A program made the position numbers and the translations under genes. A DNA stretch of 41,917 bases. Source: Chloroflexota bacterium (lineage in GTDB: Bacteria > Chloroflexota > Dormibacteria > Dormibacterales > Dormibacteraceae). This document shows, in pieces, positions 7,264 through 15,463 of the stretch. The notes beneath the pieces were generated by a model. That model was not told where the DNA came from. It did no database searches and saw nothing but the letters and a program-made list of their open reading frames with translations. Numbering within the stretch: position 1 is the first letter of the stretch; the number at the start of each line of letters is the position of its first letter. The stretch is taken from contig VBIW01000096.1 of assembly GCA_005880915.1 (NCBI GenBank), forward strand, positions 1 through 41,917, written 5' to 3'.

Positions 7264-9597
7264 ATGACCGCAGTGCGGCCGATCGACACCGACTTGGGTC
7301 GCGACGTTTTGGCGCGGTACGTGTGCAATGGCCTCGATGAAGCGCGCGCGAGCGTGCGGCTTGCGGGTGGGGCGGACGGGCGGCCCTTCGATGTGATCGT
7401 CTGTGGCGGCGGAAGCTTCGGAGCCGCAGTCGCGCGCACGATCTTCCGTCGGGATAGCGCCCACCTACACCGTGTGCTCGTGCTGGAGGCGGGACCGTTC
7501 GTCTTCACGGAGCATGTGCAGAACCTGCCGCTCATGGGCCTCTCCGCGGCGAGACCGACGACCCTGGCGAGGTTAGAGACCGGCGCTGACCCGACTTGGC
7601 AGCAACAGTTCGAGGTCTGGGGGCTCCCGTGGCGTTCGGACGTCGAGTTCCCCGGACTCGCCTACTGTGTCGGCGGGCGCTCGGCCTACTGGGGTGGCTG
7701 GGCGCCGCGTTTGCTCGCGAGCGAGCTCACCGACTGGCCAGCGGCGGTGGTGAATGATCTGGCTGGACTCTACCCGGAGGCCGAATCCCAAACGGGTGTG
7801 TCCGATCTGAACGACTTCATCTCCGGTCCGCTTCAGGATGCGCTCCGGGCTTCGTTGCTCGCGGCCATCGACGGTGGAGGGATTCCCGGCGCGGTCCCTG
7901 TCAACGATCTGCCTGACGTGATCGTTGCTCCGTCGGCGGGGAGCGATGCACGTGCGCTCCGCCTAGAAGCCCCACTCGCCGTGCAGACGCGCGCCCCCAG
8001 CGGGCTTTTCCCGTTCAACAAGTTCAGCGCAATACCGATGCTGTTCGCGGCCGCGCGTGCTGCGCAGACCGAGAGCAGCGGTGATGACGCCCGCAAGCGG
8101 TTGATGATCGTGCCGCGCTGCCATGTGACCCGACTCGAGCACGATGGCATGCGCGCAATCCGCGTCCACACCAATCAGGGAGCGGTGGACATCCCGGCAG
8201 GCGGGGTGGCGATCCTCGCCCTTGGAACCATCGAGAACACGCGGGTGGCGCTGCGATCGTTTGCCGATCTCGCCAACGCGGCTCAGATGGGACGTAACCT
8301 TATGGCTCACCTGCGGGCGGACCTCAAGATCCGGATTCCCCGCGATCGCACCGGGGTGGACGCAGCCGTGCGGTCGCTGGAAGCCGCCGCCCTCTTTGTG
8401 AAAGGGCGCACCCAGATCGGGGGTGCGGCACGCCACTTTCACCTGCAGATCACCGCCGCGGGTCTCGATGCCGTCGGCACCGACAACGAGCTCAAGCTCT
8501 TCCGCAAGATCCCCGACATCGAGCACTTCGCCGACTTCCACCAGGCCAGCGACACCGATGTCGTGGTTACGATCCGGCAGATCGGGGAGATGGAGCCAAA
8601 CAACCCCGGCAGCACGGTCGACCTCAGCGGCGGTTCGGACGAGCTGGGCGAGGCCCGTGCAGGGGTACGGATCGTCGAGAGCGCGAATGACGGACAGCTC
8701 CGCACGCTCATGGGCCAGGCGGCCCGCGCGGTCGCCGCTGCGTTCGCCGGTGGGGCCAACAACTATCAAGTGATCTCCGATATCCCCGATCGCCCGGGTA
8801 GTACCCACCACGAGGCGGGCACGCTCGCGATGGGCACCGATCCGGCGCGCTCGGTGACTAACCCCGACGGGCGCTTTCATGCCGTGGCGAACGTCTATGC
8901 GATCGGACCGGCGCTCTTCCCGACGATCGGATCGTCAAACCCCATGCTCACCGGAGTGGCGCTCGCGCGGCGAATGGCAAGCAAAATCGTCCCCGACCCG
9001 CCGCCCCTGCCTGATGACGGCTTCGAGCTGCTGCTTGGCAGGGCGGCCTGGCATTCGACCGGACCCCAGGGCCGGTTCATCAGCGATGGCGATACCGTCG
9101 TCTGTGAAGGACTGTGGGATCTCGGGCTGTACTGGTGCGCCACTCCGCTTCCCGCTGACTTCGTGCTGCGACTCGAGTGGTGCGCGTCACGCGAAGACGA
9201 CAACTCAGGTGTCTTGGTGCGGTTCCCGGACCCGAACAGCAAGGGCTACCAGAACCCGGCCTGGGTAGCCACACACTTCGGATATGAGATCCAAATCGAT
9301 GCACTCGGCGCGCCCGACGGCGCCCCGATGCACCGAACAGGCGCCATCTACGCCGAACCTCAACAGGACTTCACGTTAGTGCCGGCCAATCCAGCCGGCG
9401 TCTGGAACCGGTACGAGATCGAAGTCCGCGGCGACACATATGTGGTGCGTTTGAACGGCTTGCAAACGACCCGCTTCGTCGGTCGGAACCCAGCTCGTGG
9501 ACGCCCGAGCGCGCCGGGGGCACCAACCTTCGTCGGCCTTCAGGCTCACCCCGGACACCGCGTGGCCTTCCGGCATGTCCGCGTACGCGCGGCGTGA
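7264..9597 (+). CDS. GMC-type FAD oxidoreductase fused to a DUF1080/LamG-like domain
   Basis: FAD-dependent oxidoreductase of the GMC superfamily, acting on an alcohol or sugar hydroxyl that cannot be named. The dinucleotide fold is at the N-terminus (FDVIVCGGGSFGAAV, about residues 42-56), with the FAD-binding CVGGRSAYWGGW motif near residue 138. The C-terminal GMC domain has GSTHHEAGTLAMG (about 512-524), an AIGPALFPTIGSSNP segment and a following Asn. From about residue 583 to the end is a second, concanavalin-like beta-sandwich resembling DUF1080 (3-keto-disaccharide hydrolase-like), with GLWDLGLYWC, NSGVLVRF and WNRYEIEVRGDTYVVRLNG. At 777 residues it is about 200 longer than plain GMC enzymes because of this fusion. 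There is no signal peptide. The joining of an oxidase to a 3-keto-glycoside-like domain suggests carbohydrate oxidation; that is inference. Confidence 0.85.
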   Translation: MTAVRPIDTDLGRDVLARYVCNGLDEARASVRLAGGADGRPFDVIVCGGGSFGAAVARTIFRRDSAHLHRVLVLEAGPFVFTEHVQNLPLMGLSAARPTTLARLETGADPTWQQQFEVWGLPWRSDVEFPGLAYCVGGRSAYWGGWAPRLLASELTDWPAAVVNDLAGLYPEAESQTGVSDLNDFISGPLQDALRASLLAAIDGGGIPGAVPVNDLPDVIVAPSAGSDARALRLEAPLAVQTRAPSGLFPFNKFSAIPMLFAAARAAQTESSGDDARKRLMIVPRCHVTRLEHDGMRAIRVHTNQGAVDIPAGGVAILALGTIENTRVALRSFADLANAAQMGRNLMAHLRADLKIRIPRDRTGVDAAVRSLEAAALFVKGRTQIGGAARHFHLQITAAGLDAVGTDNELKLFRKIPDIEHFADFHQASDTDVVVTIRQIGEMEPNNPGSTVDLSGGSDELGEARAGVRIVESANDGQLRTLMGQAARAVAAAFAGGANNYQVISDIPDRPGSTHHEAGTLAMGTDPARSVTNPDGRFHAVANVYAIGPALFPTIGSSNPMLTGVALARRMASKIVPDPPPLPDDGFELLLGRAAWHSTGPQGRFISDGDTVVCEGLWDLGLYWCATPLPADFVLRLEWCASREDDNSGVLVRFPDPNSKGYQNPAWVATHFGYEIQIDALGAPDGAPMHRTGAIYAEPQQDFTLVPANPAGVWNRYEIEVRGDTYVVRLNGLQTTRFVGRNPARGRPSAPGAPTFVGLQAHPGHRVAFRHVRVRAA

Positions 9598-10074
9598 AGT
9601 TACTCATCGCGATCCGGGCGAGTCATACGACAACGGGACTTCACTGCGCTAGTTCCCCCTAGCTCGCGGACGCAGCGGCACGAGTGGGACGACGGTAGCT
9701 TTAGGCGCTGAGATTCCCGAGAGAATAGAACGACGCGACACTTGGCGGAGGGATTATTGCGAATGTGCAAGACCTTCCGGATCCCAGCCGCCGTTCGCTT
9801 CGTCTCATGTGAACCTCTCATCGGCCCGCTCGATGATCTCAATCTGCACGGGATCGATTGGGTGATCGCCCCAGATTGGAGCCGGCATCCAGCTGCGTGA
9901 CCGCGAGGTGACCGACGCCGACTGCAGGAGCGCCGACTTCTGATGAAGAGGCCGCCGGCACTCTCCAAAAGCACTACCGGCTGATCAGCATCGAGGAGTA
10001 TCGCGGTCCTCCGAGATAGGTCGGCCAAAGCGATCGAGTTCGCCGTGGCCAGTCTGAGTTTGACTCCGGCTGGG
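9598..10074. other. Gene-poor stretch with a decayed gene
   Basis: Between the GMC gene and the small minus-strand membrane gene no intact gene is visible. The long minus-strand frame here is Arg/Ser-rich and looks like a shadow. The only recognisable content is the DUF5131-like fragment at 9763-9900. Confidence 0.6.
9763..9900 (+). pseudogene. Remnant of a DUF5131 (phage Gp37/Gp68-like) gene
   Basis: The 45-residue frame contains PAAVRFVSCEPLIGPLDDL followed by LHGIDWVIA, the conserved central segment of the DUF5131 family found on phages and plasmids. Intact members continue with a GGESGP motif and an FFFKQWG ending and are about 250 residues long. Here the frame jumps to an unrelated tail after IDWVIA and stops, and nothing upstream matches the family N-terminus. 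It is therefore a fragment left by deletion, showing past insertion of phage or plasmid DNA. Confidence 0.55.
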
Positions 10075-10287
10075 CTAACCGCCCTCGACGAGCCCTCGAT
10101 GCCGCCGAGCGATGTCAGCCAACCCGCCGCCAAAGCCGCGCGCGAGTTCGTCGATGTCGACCGCCGCAACCCGATCGATGACCGGCTTCGCAGCTCGTGC
10201 GATCAGCACGGCGGCCGCGATCGTCCCGAAGATCGCAAGGCCTCCGACCAGCAAGATGCCGAGTGCCTGGGTCTCATCGCTGTTCAC
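10075..10287 (-). CDS. Small single-pass membrane protein
   Basis: The GTG start is preceded by AGGAG on the minus strand at good spacing, which decides this start. The 70-residue product has one hydrophobic helix (about residues 9-31, LGILLVGGLAIFGTIAAAVLI) and a short cytoplasmic tail ending in DIARRHRGLVEGG. No family recognised. It lies 33 bp downstream of the DUF3892 gene on the same strand and probably shares its transcript. Confidence 0.6.
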   Translation of the reverse strand: MNSDETQALGILLVGGLAIFGTIAAAVLIARAAKPVIDRVAAVDIDELARGFGGGLADIARRHRGLVEGG

Positions 10288-10320
10288 ACCACGTCTCCTG
10301 AGTTCATTTTTTGTGCGGGT

Positions 10321-10590
10321 TCAGAACGTTGGGAGCGCCAGCAGGTTGTCCGTCCACACGCCGTCCGCGTGTGTTCGAATATAAGGAGGGGTCGCCTCGA
10401 CGACCCGAACGGCGACCTGGGTGTTGCCATCGCTCACATATGCCTGTCCCCCCTTGTTCTTGATCCAATCGACCATCGTCTCGCGGGTGCTCTGCCCTGT
10501 TGTGTTGTCGGCGGGATTCCTCCACCGAACCTCCGCGATATGTTGGTGAAGCTGGCCGCCAACCATGTGTCGCGCTGTGATGTAGCCCAC
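10321..10590 (-). CDS. DUF3892 family protein
   Basis: The 89-residue protein matches DUF3892 along its whole length: an ITARHMVGG start, HQHIAEVRW, the STRETMVDWI helix, GGQAYVSDG, and the ending PPYIRTHADGVWTDNLLALP. Start GTG 10590 follows AAGGAG at 6-base spacing. An upstream extension in frame is Arg/Pro-rich and is not part of the family. The biochemical role is unknown; the family is small, cytoplasmic and often in accessory DNA. It lies downstream of the Dyp peroxidase gene in the same orientation. Confidence 0.75.
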   Translation of the reverse strand: MGYITARHMVGGQLHQHIAEVRWRNPADNTTGQSTRETMVDWIKNKGGQAYVSDGNTQVAVRVVEATPPYIRTHADGVWTDNLLALPTF

Positions 10591-10741
10591 CGTCTGCTCC
10601 TTAACCTCGCCCGGTCGCCGAAGGTTTGGCGGTGGTATTCGCGGTGAATCGGCGGTCGTTCGCGAACCGCGATCGCGTTTTGCAGCAGAGGGTCGGCGCG
10701 CGGGCCTACACGGTCCCACCGGGACGGGCGTTTCTCGCTGC

Positions 10742-12172
10742 TCATCCGTGGTAGGGCGATGGCGGCGGATTTGGTGCGGGGATCACGTTGCGGATCTCGA
10801 CGACGCCACGCGGTGCGTCGAGCGTGATCTCGGCGTCGGGCGCCGCGGTCGCCCCCGCCAGTGGCTGCACCTCACGCACGAGCAGTGGCACACCTATCGG
10901 AACCTCCGGCGAAAGCGCGTGACCGCTCGACTCCGTAGTGAAGGTCGGCCCAAGCAATGCGCCCGTGTCCTTTCTGAGGGCTTGAAAGACCGCGCCGTCG
11001 AGCTGACCGTCGACTTTGGCTCCGTTCGCGTCGATCAATTTCTTTCGCACGAAGATTCGTCCCTTGCCGCGCCGCGGCTGCGGCGCGTCGAAGAACCGCG
11101 CACCAAGGAACCGCGGGTCGGCTGGCGGCGCGAAGAAGAAGCCGACCTTCTCGACCGTGACGAGACCGTCGGCGAAGAGCAGATCGACGCCGGCGCCCGC
11201 GGTCTTGAAGTCCTTCGCGAGCATCCAGCGCTGGAGCATCGTCTCGAAGTCGTCGAGCGAGCCTTGGAAGCTGACGAACTGGAGTCCGGCTGTGACAACG
11301 CCTCCCTCGGCCTGCACGAAAGGAACGCCTCGCCGAAAGACCTGGCTGGTGAGGCCGCCCTGGGGACGGACCTTGCGGATATGGGCGGCTGCTGCGGGCA
11401 CGTCGGCTGCCGCGTAATCGCCTTCGGAGTGCGGGTCGGTTCCGGCGGTCAGATCTACGCGCGAACCGTCAGCGCGTCTGCGGCCGAGACGCCGCTCCTG
11501 TTCGTCGGGCGTCAGCCGGCTCCACGCATCGACGTCCTGAGGCAGTTTGAGGTAGGCCATGTAGCTCCCGCCCTCTGACGAGTCAGGCTCATCAGCTGCG
11601 TCGGGGCTGACGAAGACGATGCGGGGTCGATCCGGGCCAGGAATGTTCCGAAGGCCGTCGCGGAAGCCAAAGAGCTCGCGGCCGTCTCCTCGTTGGAATC
11701 CTTCCTCGATCGTCAGCGTGGCGAGGCCGGCGCCGCGCGTAGCCCAGAGGCCAAGAATGAAATCAGCCAGCTGCGCGTGGGACCGCGCCAGAACGTAAAA
11801 GACCAGATCGGCACCGACGACCGATCGCGCCGCCGGAACGCTTGGGAGGTCGGCGAACTCATGAGGGGCGCGGCCCTGAAGGTCGAAACGGGCGGCACCT
11901 GCCAAAGTGAAGAACGAGGGTCCGAATGCTGGAAGGGCGGTGGCGAGTCGCAGCCCGTCGACCTGCGCTTCGAGCGTCGCCATCAACCCGGTCGCTGCGT
12001 GCAGCCACGCGATAACACCCGCCCGGTCGAGTGAGGGCGCAAGCGTGACGAAAATGAGAGCAGCCTCGCTGGTCGGATCCTTGATGACCTCGTCTGGCAA
12101 GATCCCGTGCGCGAACGCCGCGCCAGTCGGGCCCTCGTTGGCGCCGTCGGCGGGTCTGTCGGTTGCTGCCAT
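10742..12172 (-). CDS. Dyp-type heme peroxidase
   Basis: Dye-decolorizing-type peroxidase that uses H2O2 to oxidise organic substrates through a heme. Catalytic GFRDG motif at residues 169-173 (Asp172), proximal heme ligand His264 in AAAHIRKVRP, and the distal Arg in FRRGVPFV (280-281) are all present, as is the GLQFVSFQ core strand. Start ATG 12172 is chosen because GGAGGTGA lies just before it; a start 17 codons upstream lacks this. The 476-residue protein carries an extra ~110-residue C-terminal tail (from about 366) rich in beta strands and ending in a Pro-rich NPPPSPYHG. The tail could be a partner-binding or encapsulin-targeting segment. No Tat signal is seen, so it is probably cytoplasmic. 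It is divergent from the XRE-ImmA gene, with shared repeats between them. Confidence 0.88.
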   Translation of the reverse strand: MAATDRPADGANEGPTGAAFAHGILPDEVIKDPTSEAALIFVTLAPSLDRAGVIAWLHAATGLMATLEAQVDGLRLATALPAFGPSFFTLAGAARFDLQGRAPHEFADLPSVPAARSVVGADLVFYVLARSHAQLADFILGLWATRGAGLATLTIEEGFQRGDGRELFGFRDGLRNIPGPDRPRIVFVSPDAADEPDSSEGGSYMAYLKLPQDVDAWSRLTPDEQERRLGRRRADGSRVDLTAGTDPHSEGDYAAADVPAAAAHIRKVRPQGGLTSQVFRRGVPFVQAEGGVVTAGLQFVSFQGSLDDFETMLQRWMLAKDFKTAGAGVDLLFADGLVTVEKVGFFFAPPADPRFLGARFFDAPQPRRGKGRIFVRKKLIDANGAKVDGQLDGAVFQALRKDTGALLGPTFTTESSGHALSPEVPIGVPLLVREVQPLAGATAAPDAEITLDAPRGVVEIRNVIPAPNPPPSPYHG

Positions 12173-12216
12173 GTGGCTCACCTCCTGCATAAACAGTTGC
12201 CAGTCCCGGTGCAGTC

Positions 12217-12302
12217 TATGCACATCTGACTAGGGCAGCAAACACGCAGGCGCATCGTAAGGCCAGGACGAAATACCACTTGCCAGCCGTTATGCACATA
12301 TG
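12217..12302. promoter_or_regulatory. Repeated operator-like motif between divergent genes
   Basis: TATGCACATCTG at 12217-12228 and TATGCACATATG at 12291-12302 are direct repeats (11 of 12 bases) spaced 74 bp apart, in the 194-bp spacer between the Dyp peroxidase (minus) and the XRE-ImmA/IrrE regulator (plus). The second copy is embedded in an imperfect palindrome, ATGCA-CATA-TGCAT (12292-12305). The most likely reader is the XRE protein next door, which would couple its own level and that of the peroxidase. Binding is inferred. Confidence 0.45.
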
Positions 12303-12366
12303 CATTACTGTGCCGACCAGGCCACGGCAGTTGCAGCGGACGCGCGCTAGCCGGGAGAGGAACACC

Positions 12367-13473
12367 GTGCTGAGCCACGTGCCAACTGACGTCGAAGTAG
12401 GACAGCGCGTGCGGGACGCGCGCGTGCGAGCCGGATTTGAGAGCGGGGTCCGTTTCGCCAAAGCGGTCGGACTGACCCAGTCGACGCTGTCGCGGATTGA
12501 GTCGGGAAAGCGGGCGGTCACCGTGCCGGAACTCGCGCGGATCGCATCAGCGGCTCGAGTTGCCCCGGAGTCCTTCCTCGAAGCGCAACCATCGGGCGAG
12601 CCGCTCTTCCGGCTGGCAGACGCGATCCCACTCACGGCAGAGAACGATCGCGCGGTGCGCTGGCTTGAGAAGTTTGCCTACCGCATCAAGGCCCTCCGCG
12701 ACTTCACGCCCGAGGCCGAGATCCCGAAGCCGGACGCGCTGCCGTCGCAATCACCGAAGGGCTTTCAGGAGGCCGCACAGATCGCACAGCGCGTGCGAGC
12801 GGCCGTCGGTCTCGGCAATGGCCCAGTGCCCGACATGATCGAGCTCCTCGAGCGGGTGGGGTGCCTGGTCGTCGTCCGGCCGCTCGGGGCACCTGGCGCT
12901 GATGCGGTATACGTGCCCAGTCCACTGGGAATCGTCCTGCTCAACGGTTCACGTCCCCGGGTCCGGCAGCGGTTCACATTGGGCCACGAGCTGGGACACC
13001 ACGTGTTTCACGGCAACCTCGTCACCGTCGACCTCGACATCTGGGCGTCACGCAGCCGCGCAGAAAAGCTCTGCAACAGCTTCGCCGCCCACTTCCTGAT
13101 GCCGAGGAACGGAATCGGATCCGAACTCCAGCGGCGGTTCGGACTCGACCGGCCCGAACGACCTGTCCACGCCTTCTGGCTTGCGAACCACTTCGGGGTG
13201 AGCTTTGAAGCCATGTGCTATCAGCTGGCGAACCTGCGGCTGATTCCCCATACGACGGCAAACAGCTGGCGCGACGAGGACCGACGCGCCCTGGAGTACA
13301 GCCTCGGTGTCACTGACTATCGGCAGCGGCCACCAGTCGAGCAACGGTGGCCTCCGGAACTGCTCGAGCGATTGCGCTACGCGCAACAGAGAGGGGTTCT
13401 CGATCGCGCACAGATCAAGCGGCACCTTGACGGCGATCCCCGCGCCGTCGCCGCTGTGCTCGCCTCCACCTAG
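12367..13473 (+). CDS. XRE regulator fused to ImmA/IrrE metallopeptidase
   Basis: Single protein with an N-terminal helix-turn-helix (about residues 10-68, with LTQSTLSRIESGKRA as the recognition part) and a C-terminal ImmA/IrrE zinc-peptidase domain with RFTLGHELGHHVFHG (zinc helix His207-His211). The later FAAHFLMPR segment is also typical of the family. GTG 12367 is chosen because GAGAGG lies about 8 bases upstream and the HTH begins about ten residues later; earlier starts add a tail unlike the family. Such proteins cleave or control repressors in mobile elements, toxin-antitoxin loci and the Deinococcus IrrE/DdrO pathway. It is followed after 9 bp by a PIN-like gene, an arrangement common in toxin-antitoxin-like pairs. 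Confidence 0.85.
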   Translation: MLSHVPTDVEVGQRVRDARVRAGFESGVRFAKAVGLTQSTLSRIESGKRAVTVPELARIASAARVAPESFLEAQPSGEPLFRLADAIPLTAENDRAVRWLEKFAYRIKALRDFTPEAEIPKPDALPSQSPKGFQEAAQIAQRVRAAVGLGNGPVPDMIELLERVGCLVVVRPLGAPGADAVYVPSPLGIVLLNGSRPRVRQRFTLGHELGHHVFHGNLVTVDLDIWASRSRAEKLCNSFAAHFLMPRNGIGSELQRRFGLDRPERPVHAFWLANHFGVSFEAMCYQLANLRLIPHTTANSWRDEDRRALEYSLGVTDYRQRPPVEQRWPPELLERLRYAQQRGVLDRAQIKRHLDGDPRAVAAVLAST

Positions 13474-13482
13474 CATGGCTGT

Positions 13483-14076
13483 GTGGTTCTTGAGCAGGAG
13501 ACAAGTAATACACGAGTCTGGGTGTTGGATGCGACACCCTTGGGGGGCTTCAGCAGCGTCGGTCTGATCGACGTGCTGGCGAGCGTGGCACCCGGCCGAC
13601 TTAGGGTCACGCCGGTCGTATACGGCGAGCTCAAACGGCGATCTGGCCAGCGGTCGTTCCTTCGGCTTGCACTCGCAGCGATCGATTCGGGGCTGATCGA
13701 ACAGGTGACCCCGACGCGCAACGAGGAACGCCTGACGCTAAGCCTCCACTCGAGCCTCTTCCTCCAGTCACCGCGCAATGGGAAGGACCTAGGCGAGGCC
13801 GAGACAATCGTTGTTGCCGGGAGCCGCGGGTGGAATGCGGTAATCGACGAGAAAATGGCCCGTAACGTTTTCCCGCTCCGCTACCCCGGGTGTGACGCCT
13901 ATTGCACGCCGCAGGTCATGCTCGCACTGGTAGGCGCCGGCCAACTCACTATGGACGAGGCGTACGACAAGTTGCAGGCGATGGCGGGGGCGCCGAACTT
14001 TCAGCACGAGTTCGCCGGCAGATCGCGGGCGAAGTGGATGGCCGACCCGGGGTACTACGGGCCCGTGCCCTTCTAG
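13483..14076 (+). CDS. PIN-like (DUF3368-type) nuclease, probable toxin
   Basis: Probable RNase of the PIN superfamily, 197 residues. Acidic active-site positions are present: Asp16 in WVLDATPL, Glu49 in VVYGELKRR, Glu105/Glu107 in DLGEAETIV and Asp122 in AVIDEKMAR. The gene begins 9 bp after the XRE-ImmA gene and surely shares its transcript. The pair looks like a regulator-peptidase with a toxin nuclease, so the upstream protein may play the antitoxin role. A GTG start is used because the overlapping ATG 13475 is in another frame. Confidence 0.75.
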   Translation: MVLEQETSNTRVWVLDATPLGGFSSVGLIDVLASVAPGRLRVTPVVYGELKRRSGQRSFLRLALAAIDSGLIEQVTPTRNEERLTLSLHSSLFLQSPRNGKDLGEAETIVVAGSRGWNAVIDEKMARNVFPLRYPGCDAYCTPQVMLALVGAGQLTMDEAYDKLQAMAGAPNFQHEFAGRSRAKWMADPGYYGPVPF

Positions 14077-14241
14077 CGCTAGGGCAACGCCACGAAACGC
14101 GGGGTTGCTCAGGTTTCAAGCGTGTGGGCGGTCTCATGTGGGAGCATCCGTTCTCGGCACTTGAGCGAGCGGATCCCATGGCGTCACATACCTGCCGAGG
14201 CTAGCGATCACCAGGTACCCGCTCACTAGGCGTCCATCGGC

Positions 14242-14364
14242 GTGATCGGGAACGCGCTAGATGCAACAGTCGCCGTGGTCGAGGCCGTCAACGCGAAGCA
14301 AGACCGTCGAATTCTTCATCCGCGAATCGACTACGAGCAAGCATGCGATGAACTCGAGACCTGA
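14242..14364 (+). CDS. Possible small ORF or gene remnant
   Basis: A 40-codon frame (GTG start) encodes VIGNALDATVAVVEAVN then a more charged tail ending in YEQACDELET. It reads like real coding sequence, but there is no Shine-Dalgarno and no family is recognised. It may be the C-terminal end of a lost gene. Confidence 0.25.
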   Translation: MIGNALDATVAVVEAVNAKQDRRILHPRIDYEQACDELET

Positions 14365-14396
14365 ACGCGAATTGTGGATAAGTGAATGGCAGACGC

Positions 14397-14425
14397 TTGA
14401 CTTGACTACCGTATAGCAATACTAC
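14397..14425 (+). promoter_or_regulatory. Candidate promoter for the 14.6-17.8 kb genes
   Basis: Two overlapping TTGACT hexamers (14397-14402 and 14402-14407) precede an AT-rich segment, with TACTAC 17 bases after the first. The -35 match is good, the -10 weak. It stands out from GC-rich surroundings and lies about 200 bp before the first gene. Confidence 0.3.
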
Positions 14426-14623
14426 GAACCACTAGACCTCGTGCTCTTGCGCGGACGTCAGTGAGATTTGGGGTCGCATCTGGGAGGAGGTCAGGGCGAC
14501 GTCGCGCAGGCGGTACTCCGAAGCGAGTAGGGCGAGATCCCAGTGCGGATGCGAAGCAGCTTGCTTGTGGCGCTGGCTTGGTCGATGTCGCTTCTCGTTG
14601 GTCGTGACCTGGAGGGGGCGAGC

Positions 14624-15463
14624 ATGTCAGTGCAGTTGGTGATACGCGATGGGAATCCGTATTGGTACTTGAGCCCGGATATCTGGGTTGTCCCGGGCGC
14701 TGATCCGAACAGCAGTCCCGGTGCACCCATCGCTGGGAAACCCGCATACCTGTGGGCGCACGTTGCGAATAGCGGCAACACGGACGCGGCAGGCGTGCGG
14801 ATCGACTTCTACTGGGCGAATCCCGCGCTCCAGGTGACGCGCAGCAACGCGACGTTGGTCGGCGTCGCCTATGCCGATGTACCGGGAGGCGGCGGTCAGG
14901 ACGTTCTCTGCCTGGTGCCGTGGATGCCCGCGATCGTCAACGGCGGCCACGAGTGCCTCGTCGCAGTGGCCATTCACCCGAACGATCCACTTCCAAGCCC
15001 GGTGCCGGATCCCTTCGATCCGCCCACGTACCGGCAGGTTGCCCAGAAGAACCTCAGCGTCCTGGTCGCGACGACCCAGGCCGCGACGCTGATGCTGACC
15101 GTCTCGGGACTTTCCCGGCGCGAGGAGGCGGTGAGCATTGCGACCGAGCTCGGAGGCGAACTCGATGCCCAGACGCTAGCGAGGCTTGGTCTGCCGAAAC
15201 TGCGACCAGCGCGAGCCGCCACCATCGAGGTTGGCCTCGATCAGGTCCAGCGCTGTGTGGGCGAGCATGATCCTATCGGCAAGCCCAAGCTGGAACTGCG
15301 CGTGCCACACGGGAGCGCGGCAGCTGTTCAGGTGGCGGTGAGAGCGAAAAACCTCGCCGAAGGCGAGTACCAGCTCGTCCGTGTGGTCGAACGTCAGGGA
15401 GACACGGTCCTCGGCGGCCTCGCCCTGGTCGTCATCTCCGACCGGAAGGAGCGAACGTCATGA
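14624..15463 (+). CDS. Beta-rich CARDB-like protein of unknown role
   Basis: The 279-residue product begins MSVQLVIRDGNPYWYLSPDIW and contains an Ig/CARDB-type pattern (AYLWAHVANSGN followed by VRIDFYWANP, and a later GGHECLVAVAIH strand). The second half has a Lys/Arg-poor beta domain with KLELRVPHGS and YQLVRVVERQGD. Start ATG 14624 is preceded by GGAGGGGG at good spacing; an upstream start would add a short hydrophobic segment (LLVALAWSMSLLV) that could be a signal peptide, so location is uncertain. The stop overlaps the next ATG (ATGA), so it is coupled to the choice-of-anchor-X-like gene. Such domains usually bind partners or surfaces. No enzymatic motif is seen. Confidence 0.65.
   Translation: MSVQLVIRDGNPYWYLSPDIWVVPGADPNSSPGAPIAGKPAYLWAHVANSGNTDAAGVRIDFYWANPALQVTRSNATLVGVAYADVPGGGGQDVLCLVPWMPAIVNGGHECLVAVAIHPNDPLPSPVPDPFDPPTYRQVAQKNLSVLVATTQAATLMLTVSGLSRREEAVSIATELGGELDAQTLARLGLPKLRPARAATIEVGLDQVQRCVGEHDPIGKPKLELRVPHGSAAAVQVAVRAKNLAEGEYQLVRVVERQGDTVLGGLALVVISDRKERTS

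Larger units (their letters stand above)
14077..14623. other. Intergenic stretch before the beta-rich operon
   Basis: 547 bp with no clear gene of normal size. It holds a possible 40-residue frame at 14242-14364 and an AT-richer promoter-like segment at 14397-14425. The rest shows nothing I can interpret. Confidence 0.5.

Noticed and set aside
9600..10169. Long minus-strand frame of 189 codons
   Set aside because: Arg/Ser-rich, no domain, no ribosome site; it overlaps the clear small membrane gene and the DUF5131 fragment.
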